Shown piece after piece: positions 1 to 10,352 of a stretch of 64,000 nt of DNA (the first letter of the stretch is position 1; each line of letters starts with the position of its first letter). A model generated the notes under the pieces. That model was not told the DNA's origin and searched no databases. It worked only from the letters and a program-made list of their open reading frames with translations. This DNA comes from Erythrobasidium yunnanense (lineage: Eukaryota > Basidiomycota > Cystobasidiomycetes > Erythrobasidiales > Erythrobasidiaceae). A program made the position numbers and the translations under genes. The stretch spans positions 4,263,652 through 4,327,651 of the forward strand of contig BCJC01000001.1 of assembly GCA_001600175.1 (NCBI GenBank). Reading direction: 5' to 3'.

Positions 1-622
1 AAGTAAGTTTGCCGTTCAGAAGGCTGCAGGCGTGATCTATAGCTCCTCTGTCCACGCTATCGCCTATCGAGACTATCGTCTTGTCTTTCAGATAGCCCAG
101 ACGATCGCTTCCGGGGTCCGCGTATAGCTCATCTTGATATGATGATGTGGTATTCTGGCCTGTCAAGGTGGTGATGTACTCGTCCAGCAGGTTCCACCCG
201 TCGCCGTAATTCTGATATTCTCCTCCCTCTAAGCCCGTCTTATTCTCCTGTGTCAACGAATCTAGCACATCCAAGTGCAACCACCTTGCGCGTCTGTGTA
301 TCGGCACCTCTTCCCGCCTATCGATCTGCAGGAAGCCAGGCTGGGCATAATAGTCTAGGTCCGCATGCGTATCTGAGGCCAGTACAGAGGTATGGAGCAA
401 GCGTTGGAAGCTATGCGATACGGCTGGTGGTATAGCCTCCGGGAAGACGAAGCTTGCTAAGCCTACAAGAGCTGTCGCAAGAATGGGAAGCGCGAAGAGG
501 TGTTTTCGAGAGACTCTCGAGGTAGAAATCACGCCGGCGAAGTCGTCGTCGCTAGTGCTGAGCTCCTCGTCTTCTCTGTCGCCAATAGCCTCATAGCGAA
601 GGGGCCCAGGCATGACAGACAT
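1..622 (-). CDS. SGNH-like type II membrane protein, copy 1 (3' end beyond window)
   Basis: The frame is open from an ATG at 622 down to the window edge (about 207 codons), so the C-terminal half is missing. A short cytoplasmic N-terminus is followed by one hydrophobic segment (about residues 40-60) and then a lumenal part. That part holds DYYAQPG, ARWLHLDVLD, GDGWNLLDEY and a GDS block (IVSIGDSVDRGAID). The same blocks occur in the same order in the next gene (1150-2641), so the two are tandem paralogs. A GDS followed far downstream by DxxH is the signature of SGNH/GDSL-type esterases and of fungal wall-glycan acyltransferase-like proteins. The family call rests on the motif; the substrate is unknown. 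Confidence 0.7.
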   Translation of the reverse strand, partial: MSVMPGPLRYEAIGDREDEELSTSDDDFAGVISTSRVSRKHLFALPILATALVGLASFVFPEAIPPAVSHSFQRLLHTSVLASDTHADLDYYAQPGFLQIDRREEVPIHRRARWLHLDVLDSLTQENKTGLEGGEYQNYGDGWNLLDEYITTLTGQNTTSSYQDELYADPGSDRLGYLKDKTIVSIGDSVDRGAIDHACSLLNGKLT

Positions 623-1149
623 TGTGTTTGTGCCGCGTGTGAAACGGCTCGATAGGACAGTATTGACAGCGTTGTAAGGGCAGGGATGTGAGCATCATGA
701 AGTCGTTCTTCAGGCTTTTGATTAATAGCTGTCATTGTCGCGCTCAGACCGTACGCTCATTGCCGTTAAGGCCTGTTCTGTTTTGGCTGGTCCGTGGCCA
801 TGGCTTTTCCCCCAGGACTGTACGAATGCTGAAGAAGGGGGCATGGTTGATAGGCAAGAGACCAGCAGCTGCAGATGAGCGTCGTTAAAGACTTTGTAAA
901 GACGATGGCAGAGCGATAGAAGGGATGGTCAATTAGCAAGGGATCAGAAAGCCTCATTCAGGCCAACACGAAGGAAGAAGTCTAGGTTGCTGTATTGTTA
1001 CGCTATTGCTACATGGGGGCACTGCCGCTTGTACTGCGATACTGCACTGCAGGACTACTCTCACATGACATGGAACTTAGGGTGTATAAAACGACGCGGA
1101 GAAACGACTGTGTACATGAATGAGTACTTGTCTGCATGTGAAAGATTGC
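623..1149. other. intergenic, between tandem paralogs
   Basis: About 530 bp separate the start of copy 1 from the stop of copy 2. Short frames on both strands here show no domain or composition suggesting a gene. It should hold the promoter of copy 1 and the 3' UTR of copy 2. Confidence 0.5.
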
Positions 1150-2641
1150 TCAGGTGAGCTTCTTGAGGTAGTAGAGCAGCATCTGGGTATAGATTGTCTT
1201 TCCTACACCACCAGGGTGTATCGCATCTTGGACTGCCGCACTCACACATCAACATCCACACCCTAACTATCAACAAAAGACGAGAGAAGAACTCACAGCC
1301 GATAGTATATCCAGCCAAGACGCTTCTAAAGTCGAACAGGCTGAAATCATAGCTTGGAGCCAAGGAACGGACGATTGCATTTAGTTGTTCTCCTTTATTG
1401 TTCGCATAAGGAGTGCGGGAGATGTGTTGTGTGCCTTTCGGCGTGTGAGCCATAAACCTGTTTCATCACACCATGCTTCTCTCAGCGCCCTCCCTTTTTA
1501 CACCTATCAGGAAAGATGGTCTAGCTCACCAGTCCCCTTCGTCCACTCGGACATTGTGTAACAGACGATACATCTTCTTCGAGCGTGGGAAGAGCGTGTT
1601 GACCAGCGTCAAGGTGGACATGAGTTTTTGGCGGAATGCGACGAGATAGTCGATACTGAGCGCTTCGGACGGAGGGGCGTTGGCGATTGCGTCCATGAGG
1701 TTTAGAGCGTTGAGATCCCACACGCTGGATATTACAGCCCGAGTCAGCGATGGTCATCGATAGAACGTGGATGAGACTCACAGAGTATGAAAGAGGATCA
1801 GGTCAGGAACCACGCTCGCTTTCTCAAGAGATTGCGCAATCAATTTCAGTCTCCTGTCCAATCTCTTTGGATATAGGTTCCCAAGCGGAACTTTGAACAA
1901 CTCTTCTTCCGCCATGCTCGAATAGGTCATGAATGACCATATACTCGTGTTTCCCCACTTCTCGTTCCGGGGTAATTGACAATGATGAGGTGATGCTCTC
2001 CATGTCCTCTGAGGTTCCAGCTTTAGTAAGCTCTCCTTAGAATCGCCGAATTGCCGATATGTGAGCTTTCCATTCAGGAACTCGCATATCCCGTCTATGG
2101 CGCCTCTGTCTACACTGTCTCCTATCAGGACGATAGTCTTGTCTTTCAGATACTCGAAGCGGTCGTCTTCATCGACTTCGTTTGAGGATGATGATGAAGC
2201 AGCTCTGGTGTACTCGTCCAGCAAGTTCCAACCGTCTCCGAACTGTTGATCATCTCCTCCTTCTAACCCAGTCTGATTATTCTGCGCAAGTGTATCCAGC
2301 ACATCCAGATGCAGCCATCTCGCCTGCTTGTATTTGGGCACCTCGTCGCGCCTGTCTACTTGGAGCATCCCAGGTTGGGCATAGTAGTCTTTCTCTTCTT
2401 GAATTGTGGATGATGATAGTGAGGAAGGGAGGATGTTTTGAATACTATGCGACACGGACGCCGGCAGTGCACTAGTGGACGATGGGAACAGGCTCGCAAA
2501 GCCTACGAGAGCTACTGCGAGTAAAGGGAGAGCTAGGAGATGCTTGCGAGAGATGGACTGAGGGAAGGGGGATACGTTGTGCTGCTTCAAGATAAAGCCT
2601 GGCTCGTTTGGCTCGGCGAACCTGACTGCTGGTTCATGCAT
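1150..2641 (-). CDS. SGNH-like type II membrane protein, copy 2
   Basis: Model: complement(1150..1232, 1297..1457, 1530..1724, 1782..2641), 432 codons; all four exons agree in phase with GT-AG introns of 57-72 nt. A hydrophobic anchor near residues 34-50 follows SRKH. The GDS block (VLIGDSVDRG) lies near residue 174, and the C-terminus ends with QDAIHPGG near residue 407. Ser of GDS plus Asp/His of DxxH form the catalytic pair of SGNH hydrolases, so an esterase or O-acyl transferase acting in the secretory path is plausible. The start at 2641 was chosen because copy 1 aligns from about there; an in-frame ATG at 2803 would add 54 residues. Exact substrate not recognised. Confidence 0.8.
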
Positions 2642-3214
2642 GATGGGGCAGGAACGGTGACTGTTGATGAGCGAGTACGATTTGGAGTGTGTTCCTGTCA
2701 GAGATAACGTAACCAGTGCTGCATCGTACTGCAGCTGAGTCCAGCTCGAGCCGCGTTCGCCTTCGGTTTCGGTCGCTTCTTGCGCTTGACCTCGTCCAAA
2801 CAAACAGCGTGACGTGTAGAGAGGAGGATGTGTAGTGTGGAAAGAGCGTACTATAAGTGTGAGGACTTCTAGTCAACGAGGCAGCCAGGCCTGAGAAGAA
2901 GTTACAAAAAAAAAGAAGAACGCTTGTTCCAGCTCGACGCGCCAAAAGCTGTCAAATTGCAGTGAGCTTTTCCAAGTTGATTCCAGGCATATAAACTACA
3001 CTGGCAGATCTACATCTACATCTACAGGCTATGATCATCTGAATCTGAATCTGCTCGATATGGGTTTGCTGCTTGTCACGCGTTGTTGTTTGCTTGTTTC
3101 TCGATTTGCAGGACTGATTATTCTGCAGCAAGTATTGGGCAATTTGCATCATGACATCCTACGACATCGCTACACGTTAGAGAAGAGCATCGTAGATCTA
3201 CCATAGCTGGCGCC
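2642..3214. promoter_or_regulatory. divergent intergenic region (SGNH copy 2 / GCP2)
   Basis: About 570 bp between two divergently transcribed starts, so it should carry both promoters. Visible features are a short A-run near 2910, and small tandem repeats of a TCTACA-like hexamer (about 3008-3028) and of CTGAAT (about 3040-3052). No convincing gene is seen. Confidence 0.4.
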
Positions 3215-6200
3215 ATGTCCCGGCCAGCGTCAAGGCTCTCGGCGACCTCGTCAAATCATATGCAAGACCAGCGAGAGATCCATAGGCAGCGGCCATCCAG
3301 CGCAAACAGCATAAACGCATATGGCTTGGGCGTAGTACCGCAGACACCTGGCCCCCCTCCCATTTCTGGCGCATCCAGAGCAGTCAAAACAAGGCATTCG
3401 ACATCCGGCCTAGGATTGAGTGCAAGAGAGCTGGATAGAGCTGAACAAGTACTGAGGAGCGTGCAGAAGAAAGGGAGGGAGTTGGTGGATGGACCGCAGA
3501 TACAGCAGCAGCAGTATCAGCAGCATCAACAGCTGTTTCCTGCGAGAAGAAACGATTCGAAGGGCAAACAGAGGGGTGAGCGCGCATCACTATATGCTTA
3601 TGCTGTATACTAAGGCCATCTACAGCAGTAGGTGAATATCCAAATGGCCAGGATCAGCCAAACGCGTCCAGACCGAGGCAGTCAACAACGACCTCCACAT
3701 CCTCAAACGACCGTCTGAAGGCAGATCTACTACATAACAGACAAGCTGTGACATCCACACACTTGCGGCAGATCCTAGCGAGCAATACCAGCAACAACGG
3801 CCTGCCAAATGGACATACAAACGATGAGGAAGACGATGAGGCGGACTTGAAACAGTATACAGAGGATGAAGAGGATGAAAAGCCTACTACGCGCCAGAGG
3901 GAGAAGGAAGATATAAGCGATGCGGGCTTGGAGATCCAGGAAGCGCTTCTTATGGAAGACTTGCTCACGGTCATTATCGTGAGTTCGCACCTTTGACGGC
4001 AGTATATACCAGTCATTCTGATATGTCTGCGATTGTGTTGCAGGGCATCCGAGGGCAGTTCATCACGTTCGATCCAGATTATTCCCCTAAAGATGCGTAC
4101 GATCGTCTGCGCGGTGCTCGCTTCGTGATAGACGGTGAAATCGGTAAGTGTACATAAGACTCCCTACCTACCTCCCCTCAGCTGACTTCTGGCGCCTTAC
4201 AGACCCTTCCTTATGCGATCTGGCCGCGCGGATTCTCCCACTTGCACGATACTATACCTCCATCGCAGCCTTCATCGACACCTACCGCGATGCGTCCTAT
4301 GGCCGTACGAACCAAGCTCTCTGCGCCGCCTTGCGGACCACACTCCGAGACCACCAAATACTCGTAGCGCAGCTCGAACACCTCTTCATGTCTTCTACTT
4401 CCTTCTCGTTGCAACGATTCTATACACTCGCTCAGCCTATGATGCATAAATTGTCGCTGGTCTATAACCTAGTGCAGAGCATATTGGCCTCACCCGCCGA
4501 TAACGAGGATGTATCTACCGAGGATGAAGGCGAGGAAGCCGAAGCAGAGGACGAGGAAGATGAGGACGATGAAGATGATAGGTTCGGCGGGAAAGCTCTG
4601 AAGGAAGCTATCAAAGGCATGCGAGCGGACATGGGCGACTCAGACCCCGACGACAAGAAGGACAAGCCACAAAGCTTACGGGATAAACGCGCCCTTTGGA
4701 ACGCAGGCGGTATAGTACGAGGCGGCGAAGTGCTGAGTATAATCGACGAGCTCCTTCAGCGGACAAGCGGCAACCCAGTTGCGAAACAACTCTATTCAGA
4801 ACTAATGTTGAAGAGTTCACAGCCGTATGCAAGGATATTGGTAGATTGGATATCTAAAGGACAGTTAGATGATCCGAATGGAGAATTCATGATACAAGAA
4901 GCGAAGTCGTTAGACAGGACGATCTTGCAGGGAGACTATACGGATGAATACTGGGAAAAGAAATATACGCTGCGAGATGCGTCCTCTTCGTCGTCGACGA
5001 GTTCGTCGTATGCGCCGGGAGCAGGTACTACGGGTGACAGCTCTTTCCACTCTGGCGGACTGCTAGATGGAACAAACAACGCTACAAATAACACAAGAGG
5101 CGAAACGGACTTGCTAGATAAAAGAATCGTCAAGAGGGAGAAAGGTCTAGGTGGAGGTGCTATCATCCCAAGCTTCTTGGAACAATGGAAATACAAGATC
5201 CTCCTTGCTGGGAAGTACCTGAATGTCATTCGCGAGTCTGGAGCTTCGTCGGGTACAAGTATCTTACAGACTTCGAGCTTCCCTGCAGAACAGGATGGAT
5301 CAGAGCTTCAGGACATAGCTATAGACAGCGTCTCGTTCGGACAACGTATCAATGCAGCCTATCTCTCCGCCAACACCGCTCTTCTGAATCTTCTTACACA
5401 AGATCAATCCCTCTTTCTACGCCTAAAATCGCTCAAGCATACCTTCTTCATGGACCAAGGCGATTCCTTCACTCACTTCCTGGACTTAGCTTCTCACGAG
5501 TTATCCAAGAAGGCGAAACACGTCTCCATCAGCAAGCTGCAAAGCTTACTAGATGTAGCTCTGCGGAATCCCTCAAGTACAGGTGGCACGAATACGGATC
5601 CTTATAAAGAAGATATCAAGATTGCGATATCGAATAGCACGCTTATAGATTGGTTGACAACTATTATAAAAGTGGAAGGAGCGGTCATCGATGAACAGGG
5701 TGGAGTGGCGCTAGATACGCCTGCCAGTGCGAATCAAGACAAGAAAGCAGATGAGAGCAAACACTCCCTCACTGGCATCGAAGCACTCTCGCTCGATTAT
5801 AATGTGGAGTTCCCGCTCTCGCTGGTCATTTCGAGAAAAGCAATATTGAATTACCAGCTCATCTTCCGGCATTTACTCTCCCTGAAACACCTCGAACAAG
5901 TCCTCACTACAACATGGACGGAACACACGAAATCCCCAGCCTGGCGGAGGCGCACAAACTGTCTTCCCGTTGAAAGATGGAAGAGACGCGTCTTTACCCT
6001 ACGGACAAGGATGCTGGCGTTCGTACAGCAGATGTACTCGTTTGCTGTCTCAGATGTATTGGAAACGAATTGGAGGAAGATGATGAATAAATTGCAGGAT
6101 GTGAGAACGGTGGATCAGTTATTGAAGTATCATAGTGATTTCTTACAGACTTCACTGGAGGAATGCATGCTTACGAATCATAAGATGCTGAAGGTAAGCT

Positions 6201-6614
6201 CCACAAAAAAATCATTGCTGACGTGTTTGCTGAGGCCTCGATTCCAACAGCTACAATCACGTCTCATACAGACGTGCAACCTGTTCGCACAATACGCAAG
6301 CAGGCTCGCCAAGACTGCTGGCAAGCTGAACTCAGCCGTGGACCTAGCTATCGCGAACGGCGAAGACCTAAACACCTTCTCCGTGCAAGAAGAGGATGAC
6401 TTCCTCAAGAAATTTGAGCTCAACTTGTAGGTCTCAGCGCATTTTCACTTCTGTATCAAGTGAGAAAGCTAATGATGTGTCTTGCGATAGCTATAAGCAC
6501 CAGAAAACGCACGCGGATACGGTCATGTTTCACGCGCTTAGCGATACGAGCGCCCTACTTGCACTGGTCGTCAAGTTGGCTACGACGGTTCCGGAATCAG
6601 AGGGACCTGCTTGA
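3215..6614 (+). CDS. gamma-tubulin complex component 2 (GCP2/Spc97 family)
   Basis: Model: 3215..3575, 3626..3978, 4044..4143, 4203..6193, 6251..6426, 6491..6614 (1034 codons). It is a spindle pole/microtubule-organising protein that binds gamma-tubulin with GCP3. The GCP N-terminal domain is seen as LADILxGIRGQFI-type sequence over the exon 2-3 joint, then ARILPLARYYTSIAAFI. The GCP2 hallmark ILVDWISKGQLDDPNGEF is followed by DEYWEKKYTLR. A C-terminal GCP domain with PLSLVISRKAILNYQLIFRH ends in NFYKHQKTHAD. The long Ser/acidic N-terminus is common in basidiomycete GCP2. The exon 1/2 acceptor has three possible AGs, all in frame. The intron 6194..6250 is 57 nt and stop-free, so retention would add 19 residues. 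Confidence 0.9.
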
Positions 6615-6860
6615 GTGCAGACAAAGCTGTAACTAAGATCGCTAGAAATGCTCAAGCTACTAATCATGTATATCGAGGACAGGAAAGGCAGGGACTGCAA
6701 GTAGGCCGCGGAAAGTGCTGGCCGCTGATGGGAGGGCAGTACTGTTGTTGTATACAGATGATTTAGATTACAAAGTCGCAGATGTCGAGATGTCCTTTGG
6801 TCCTGGCGCATCCCCTCTTTGATCAGACTCCCATCGTACCTTTCTCTCCAATCTGTCCAG

Positions 6861-8302
6861 ATGGGCGACGGTGACACTGGGAGCGTTGAATGGAATCACA
6901 GCAGTGGTGCAGCATCACCAGAAACGTCTACAAAGCGACATGACCTACCACCGGTGACAAGTGTGCCGGAGTCGCGAACGCTCAGAATCAACACGCCGCA
7001 TACGACGTTCTGTAGGCTATACGACATACTTGAGAAGGTCCACAAAGCCTGATGTTATTCGACAGTCGCTTCTCATGCGAAACCTCAGCTCAGCAGGCAC
7101 GCCGCGATGTCTCTGCTCTTAAAGACTTCGGAAGGCAGAGAGCGCACTCTGGTAGCTCCAATCACACACTTACTGCCTTCTTTACATGTACTGATGCCTC
7201 CCTACAGCGCTTCTTCCAAAACATCCTCCGTTTCTACATCTTTATCAAACTACGACGCCAAGCATCTATCCATCTGCGCAAAACACCTCTCAAAACAGCA
7301 TCTCTCCTCTTACTCGTCTTCATCCTCTCCTCCCTCCGAAAAGTACGAAATCTAAGCGAGATTTTGGCACCTTTCGCAGACGGGAAATACCGTAATCGCT
7401 TGTCGAACTTTGCGGGCTCGTTCGAGCTTAGTGATGAGCTTGGACGAGTCAGAAGCTCGTCTGGTGCAACGACAGCGGCAGGACGAGGCGTCAGTGCGAC
7501 GCGTTGGCTGTGGACGGAGAAACACGCTTGGGCAGCTATGCCTTTGACGCATACAGAGCCGTCAGAAGACAGTATACAGCCTCCAGCTTCTGATGAAGCG
7601 AGTCTGCAGCTTAGAGCAAGGCTCGAGGGCGTAGAAACGACTTTGTCGCTGCTGGACACGATCGCGGATGGAATAGCACTCTTCGCGAGACTTGGAATCA
7701 CTATCACACTACCATTCAAGCTGCTCCAGCGGTTTAAGACCTCGACACCATCTACCGCACGCCGCCCTTTCCTGCACAAGCTGTTTAGGCGGTCGGAAAC
7801 GCTTGCAGACCTCTTCTGGCTCCTAAGCACTCTGACTTCGCTCGGCCTAGCAGAGTGGGAAAGACGCGAGGTATGGCAATTTGGCAAGAAAGTACGCCGG
7901 TTAATGCGAGATGAAGAGATCCTGATCAATCGCATGAAGAGGGAAAGGGAGTTGCAAGAGACAGCTGCACCGGCGTTGGAGGAGCAAGAATGGGCGCAGC
8001 AGGATGGAGAGCATCTTCGGCATATCCGGAATCAGAGGAGGACACTGCGAGACCTCAGAGGCAGATTGACTTGGCTATGGTGGGAACGTCTGCGACTCAT
8101 AGCAGACGGGATATTCGCAACATACGACGTGTTCGAGTTCTCAAGTGGGAGTGAGGCTGTAAGGGCCGTCGCGGGAATGCTTAGTGCAGGCATCGGCTTC
8201 TCCCAGGTAAGCTGCTATAATCGTGTTTTCGGTATCGACTGACCAGCCATTGTGTAGGTATGGTCGGAGAGCTTACGGCTGTCTAAGATACACTCGCATT
8301 AG
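6861..8302 (+). CDS. PEX11-family peroxisomal membrane protein (PEX11C-like)
   Basis: Model: 6861..7037, 7089..7151, 7208..8206, 8258..8302 (427 codons). PEX11 proteins elongate and divide peroxisomes. Evidence is the LLKTSEGRERTLRFFQN block near residues 65-85, which fits the family's TxGRDK-type N-terminal helix. The C-terminal part has RLRLIADGIFATYDVF and a small-residue membrane helix. The charged middle (about residues 150-370) carries an Arg/Glu-rich coiled stretch. The first intron (51 nt) needs an unusual donor, GTCCAC, but it is the only phase-consistent way to bypass the stop at 7050-7052. The thiolase (27.3 kb) is a second peroxisomal candidate in the window. Confidence 0.7.
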
Positions 8303-8338
8303 ACCTATTGATACATCTTAAATTCCCCATAAACCGCA

Positions 8339-8530
8339 TTGTGGGGGAGGAATCGCCAATTGCGCAGCTTCGTGACCGTAGTAGGGGCAGTGCTGTTGTT
8401 GCTAGAGTTTCTCGCTGTAATGAACATGCTTGTTGAAGTCCATCTCAAGCGCAGACTGGCCGTTCGTAATCTTGAACTGATTGAGCCAGATGTCGGAGAA
8501 TCTCCGCCTCGGCCGCTAGAACAAGCCTAA
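8339..8530 (+). other. unexplained hydrophobic ORF
   Basis: A 63-codon frame downstream of the PEX11 stop begins at a GTG and encodes a strong membrane helix (FVTVVGAVLLLLEFLAVMNM) followed by a basic and acidic tail. It mostly lies outside the opposite-strand exon at 8516, so it is not a simple shadow. I found no phase-compatible acceptor linking it to PEX11. It may be a chance ORF or a missed last exon. Confidence 0.2.
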
Positions 8531-9027
8531 CCATTTCTTGCGACCAGAATTATCATCTCTGCTGTGACCAAACAGAGGCTTCGACTCTCGGCTTTCCGCT
8601 TGCAGTTTCAGATCCTCGACTTGCGCTTTAAGCTGTTCGACTTGGATGGCATAGTCGTGCGCCTGCCATTTGTAGTCTAACGTAGTGCGCCATAGCTGGA
8701 GAGTCATCAGCATACGTAGAAAGTCCAGCGTAAGAAATGGGCTGCACCTCGAGGCCATAAAATGCAACGACGCCCATCCCCAAGCAGGAGATGATGGATG
8801 GCCATAGATCACGATAGATATTGGGACGCGGTGGAGGAGAAGCTGATGCTGCAAAGCCTGAAGAATTGGGCGCTGAAGCCGACGACGATGAAGACGCGCA
8901 GCGTGCGCAGGGACGAAGAGGTTGCGATCTGTCGCATTGTTTAGGCTGACTCTGCTGGTCTACGAGATACTGATGCTCACCTCCTAGCTATCAGCCTCGC
9001 AGCTCCATGCCCTGGCGCTTTCAGCAT
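8516..9027 (-). CDS. small membrane protein, predicted mitochondrial; function unknown
   Basis: Model: complement(8516..8695, 8748..8928, 8981..9027), 135 codons; both introns are GT-AG (52 nt each) and phases agree. The N-terminus is basic and Arg/Ala-rich (MLKAPGHGAARLIARR), resembling a mitochondrial presequence. A Ser/Ala/Pro linker leads to one membrane segment (LWPSIISCLGMGVVAFYGLE, about residues 59-79). A coiled coil follows (YAIQVEQLKAQVEDLKLQAE), then a basic tail. No family was recognised. Its start lies only 48 bp from the start of the divergent methyltransferase gene, so the two must share a promoter. Confidence 0.65.
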
Positions 9028-9075
9028 CTTTCTGGTTGTTTGCGGTCAAACATACGCCTATTCCTACAACGCAAC

Positions 9076-10095
9076 ATGGCAGCAGCTGGCCCGTCGGAAG
9101 GTGTACAGAAGATGCGACAGATGATCAGCCAGCATGGATCCAGCGGCTGGCAAGCTGACACTACTGATATATCCCAACTCCGCCAACTGACATGACCCCG
9201 TCGCGCTTATCAGGGAAGCAGCTTGGAAGGCTGGCGTCAGTAAGTAAGCTTCACCGATGTGTCAGCGGAATATCCACATATCTTTATCCTCTCAGCTCCA
9301 TGGGACTCGCAGACCGGCAATGTTCGGCCCCCGCTTCTTGAGCTCGTAGAAGAAAGCAAGTATCCTCTACCTTCTGGCGGTAGAGCTGTAGTACCGGGAT
9401 GCGGAAGAGGGTGCGCAACATCCCATACTCAGAAGTCTCCCAGCATCTGCTGACGCGAGCTTGCCCAGCTATGACGCTGCGTACTTCGCGACTCTGGGCT
9501 ATGAAAGCTGGGGTGTGGACATCTCCCCTACAGCTGTAGATGCAGCGAAGATGGTGCGCACGCTGCTCTACCCCATCTGAGGCCTTGCTGACCTGATTCC
9601 GAGGACGTAGTACATTGCTGCCCTGCCGAATCCTCCTGAAAACGTATACTTCAAGGCTCTCGACTTCTTCAACTTTGATTTACCTGAAGATGGAAAGAAG
9701 TTCAACCTAGCATACGACTATACCTTCTTGTGCGCTCTTCCGCCTTCTATGAGGGAGGCATGGGGTAAGCGGTATGCAGAGATTATAGCGCCCGAAGGTG
9801 AGTATGCTGCGGATTGCGCACGGTATATCTCTGATGCATCTGCGTTTTGCTATAGGCCTGCTCGTGGCCCTCGTCTTCCCAATCGATGGCGACAGGGAGG
9901 GCGGCCCGCCATATAGTCTCTCTCCAGAGATATACCTGCCTCTACTACAAGATAACTTTGAGTGCGTGTGCATCAGCATCCCTGAAACCCTGCTGACCAG
10001 ACCGTCTTAGCCGTGTCTACCTAGAAAAGCCGACGCGCACAGCTGAAGGGCGGGAGGGTAAAGAGATGCTCAGTATCTGGAAGCGCAAAGCATAG
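9076..10095 (+). CDS. TPMT-family thiol S-methyltransferase (thiopurine/thiocyanate type)
   Basis: Model: 9076..9149, 9214..9239, 9296..9410, 9469..9553, 9611..9797, 9856..9961, 10011..10095 (225 codons). The enzyme moves methyl from S-adenosylmethionine to small thiols or related nucleophiles. Family motifs appear in order once exons are joined: GWEAAWKAGVTPWD, the SAM-binding VVPGCGRGYDA, GVDISPTAV, DYTFLCALPPSMREAWGKR and a C-terminal RVYLEKP. Length matches the family. The first intron begins with GC (GCAAGC), a GC-AG intron required by frame; exon 2 is 26 nt. An in-frame ATG at 9007 would overlap the neighbouring gene's first exon, so 9076 was preferred. Induction by reactive sulfur or isothiocyanates is known for relatives but not shown here. 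Confidence 0.85.
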
Positions 10096-10352
10096 CATGG
10101 GTGCATGTATCGCATGGGTGGCTGTAGATGAGACTGATGTGAAACGAATCTGTATGGCTAATGTATCTGCACAACCTCGAAATCACTTCCACCCAGTACC
10201 TATACGACTGCCAAGATGCTGCTACTCAGGCTTATGCTACAATTTGATTTCGGGTTCCCCCCGCAGCTGTCTCCAATAATTGCTTGCGCGTAGCAGTTCC
10301 GGCGGTATCAGCGCTCTATGACACCTGCAAATCAGCCACTAGTATTCGTGTA

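Noticed and set aside
7234-7935. Minus-strand 233-codon ORF inside PEX11
   Set aside because: Shadow of the PEX11 exon, with no domain and no start or splice support.
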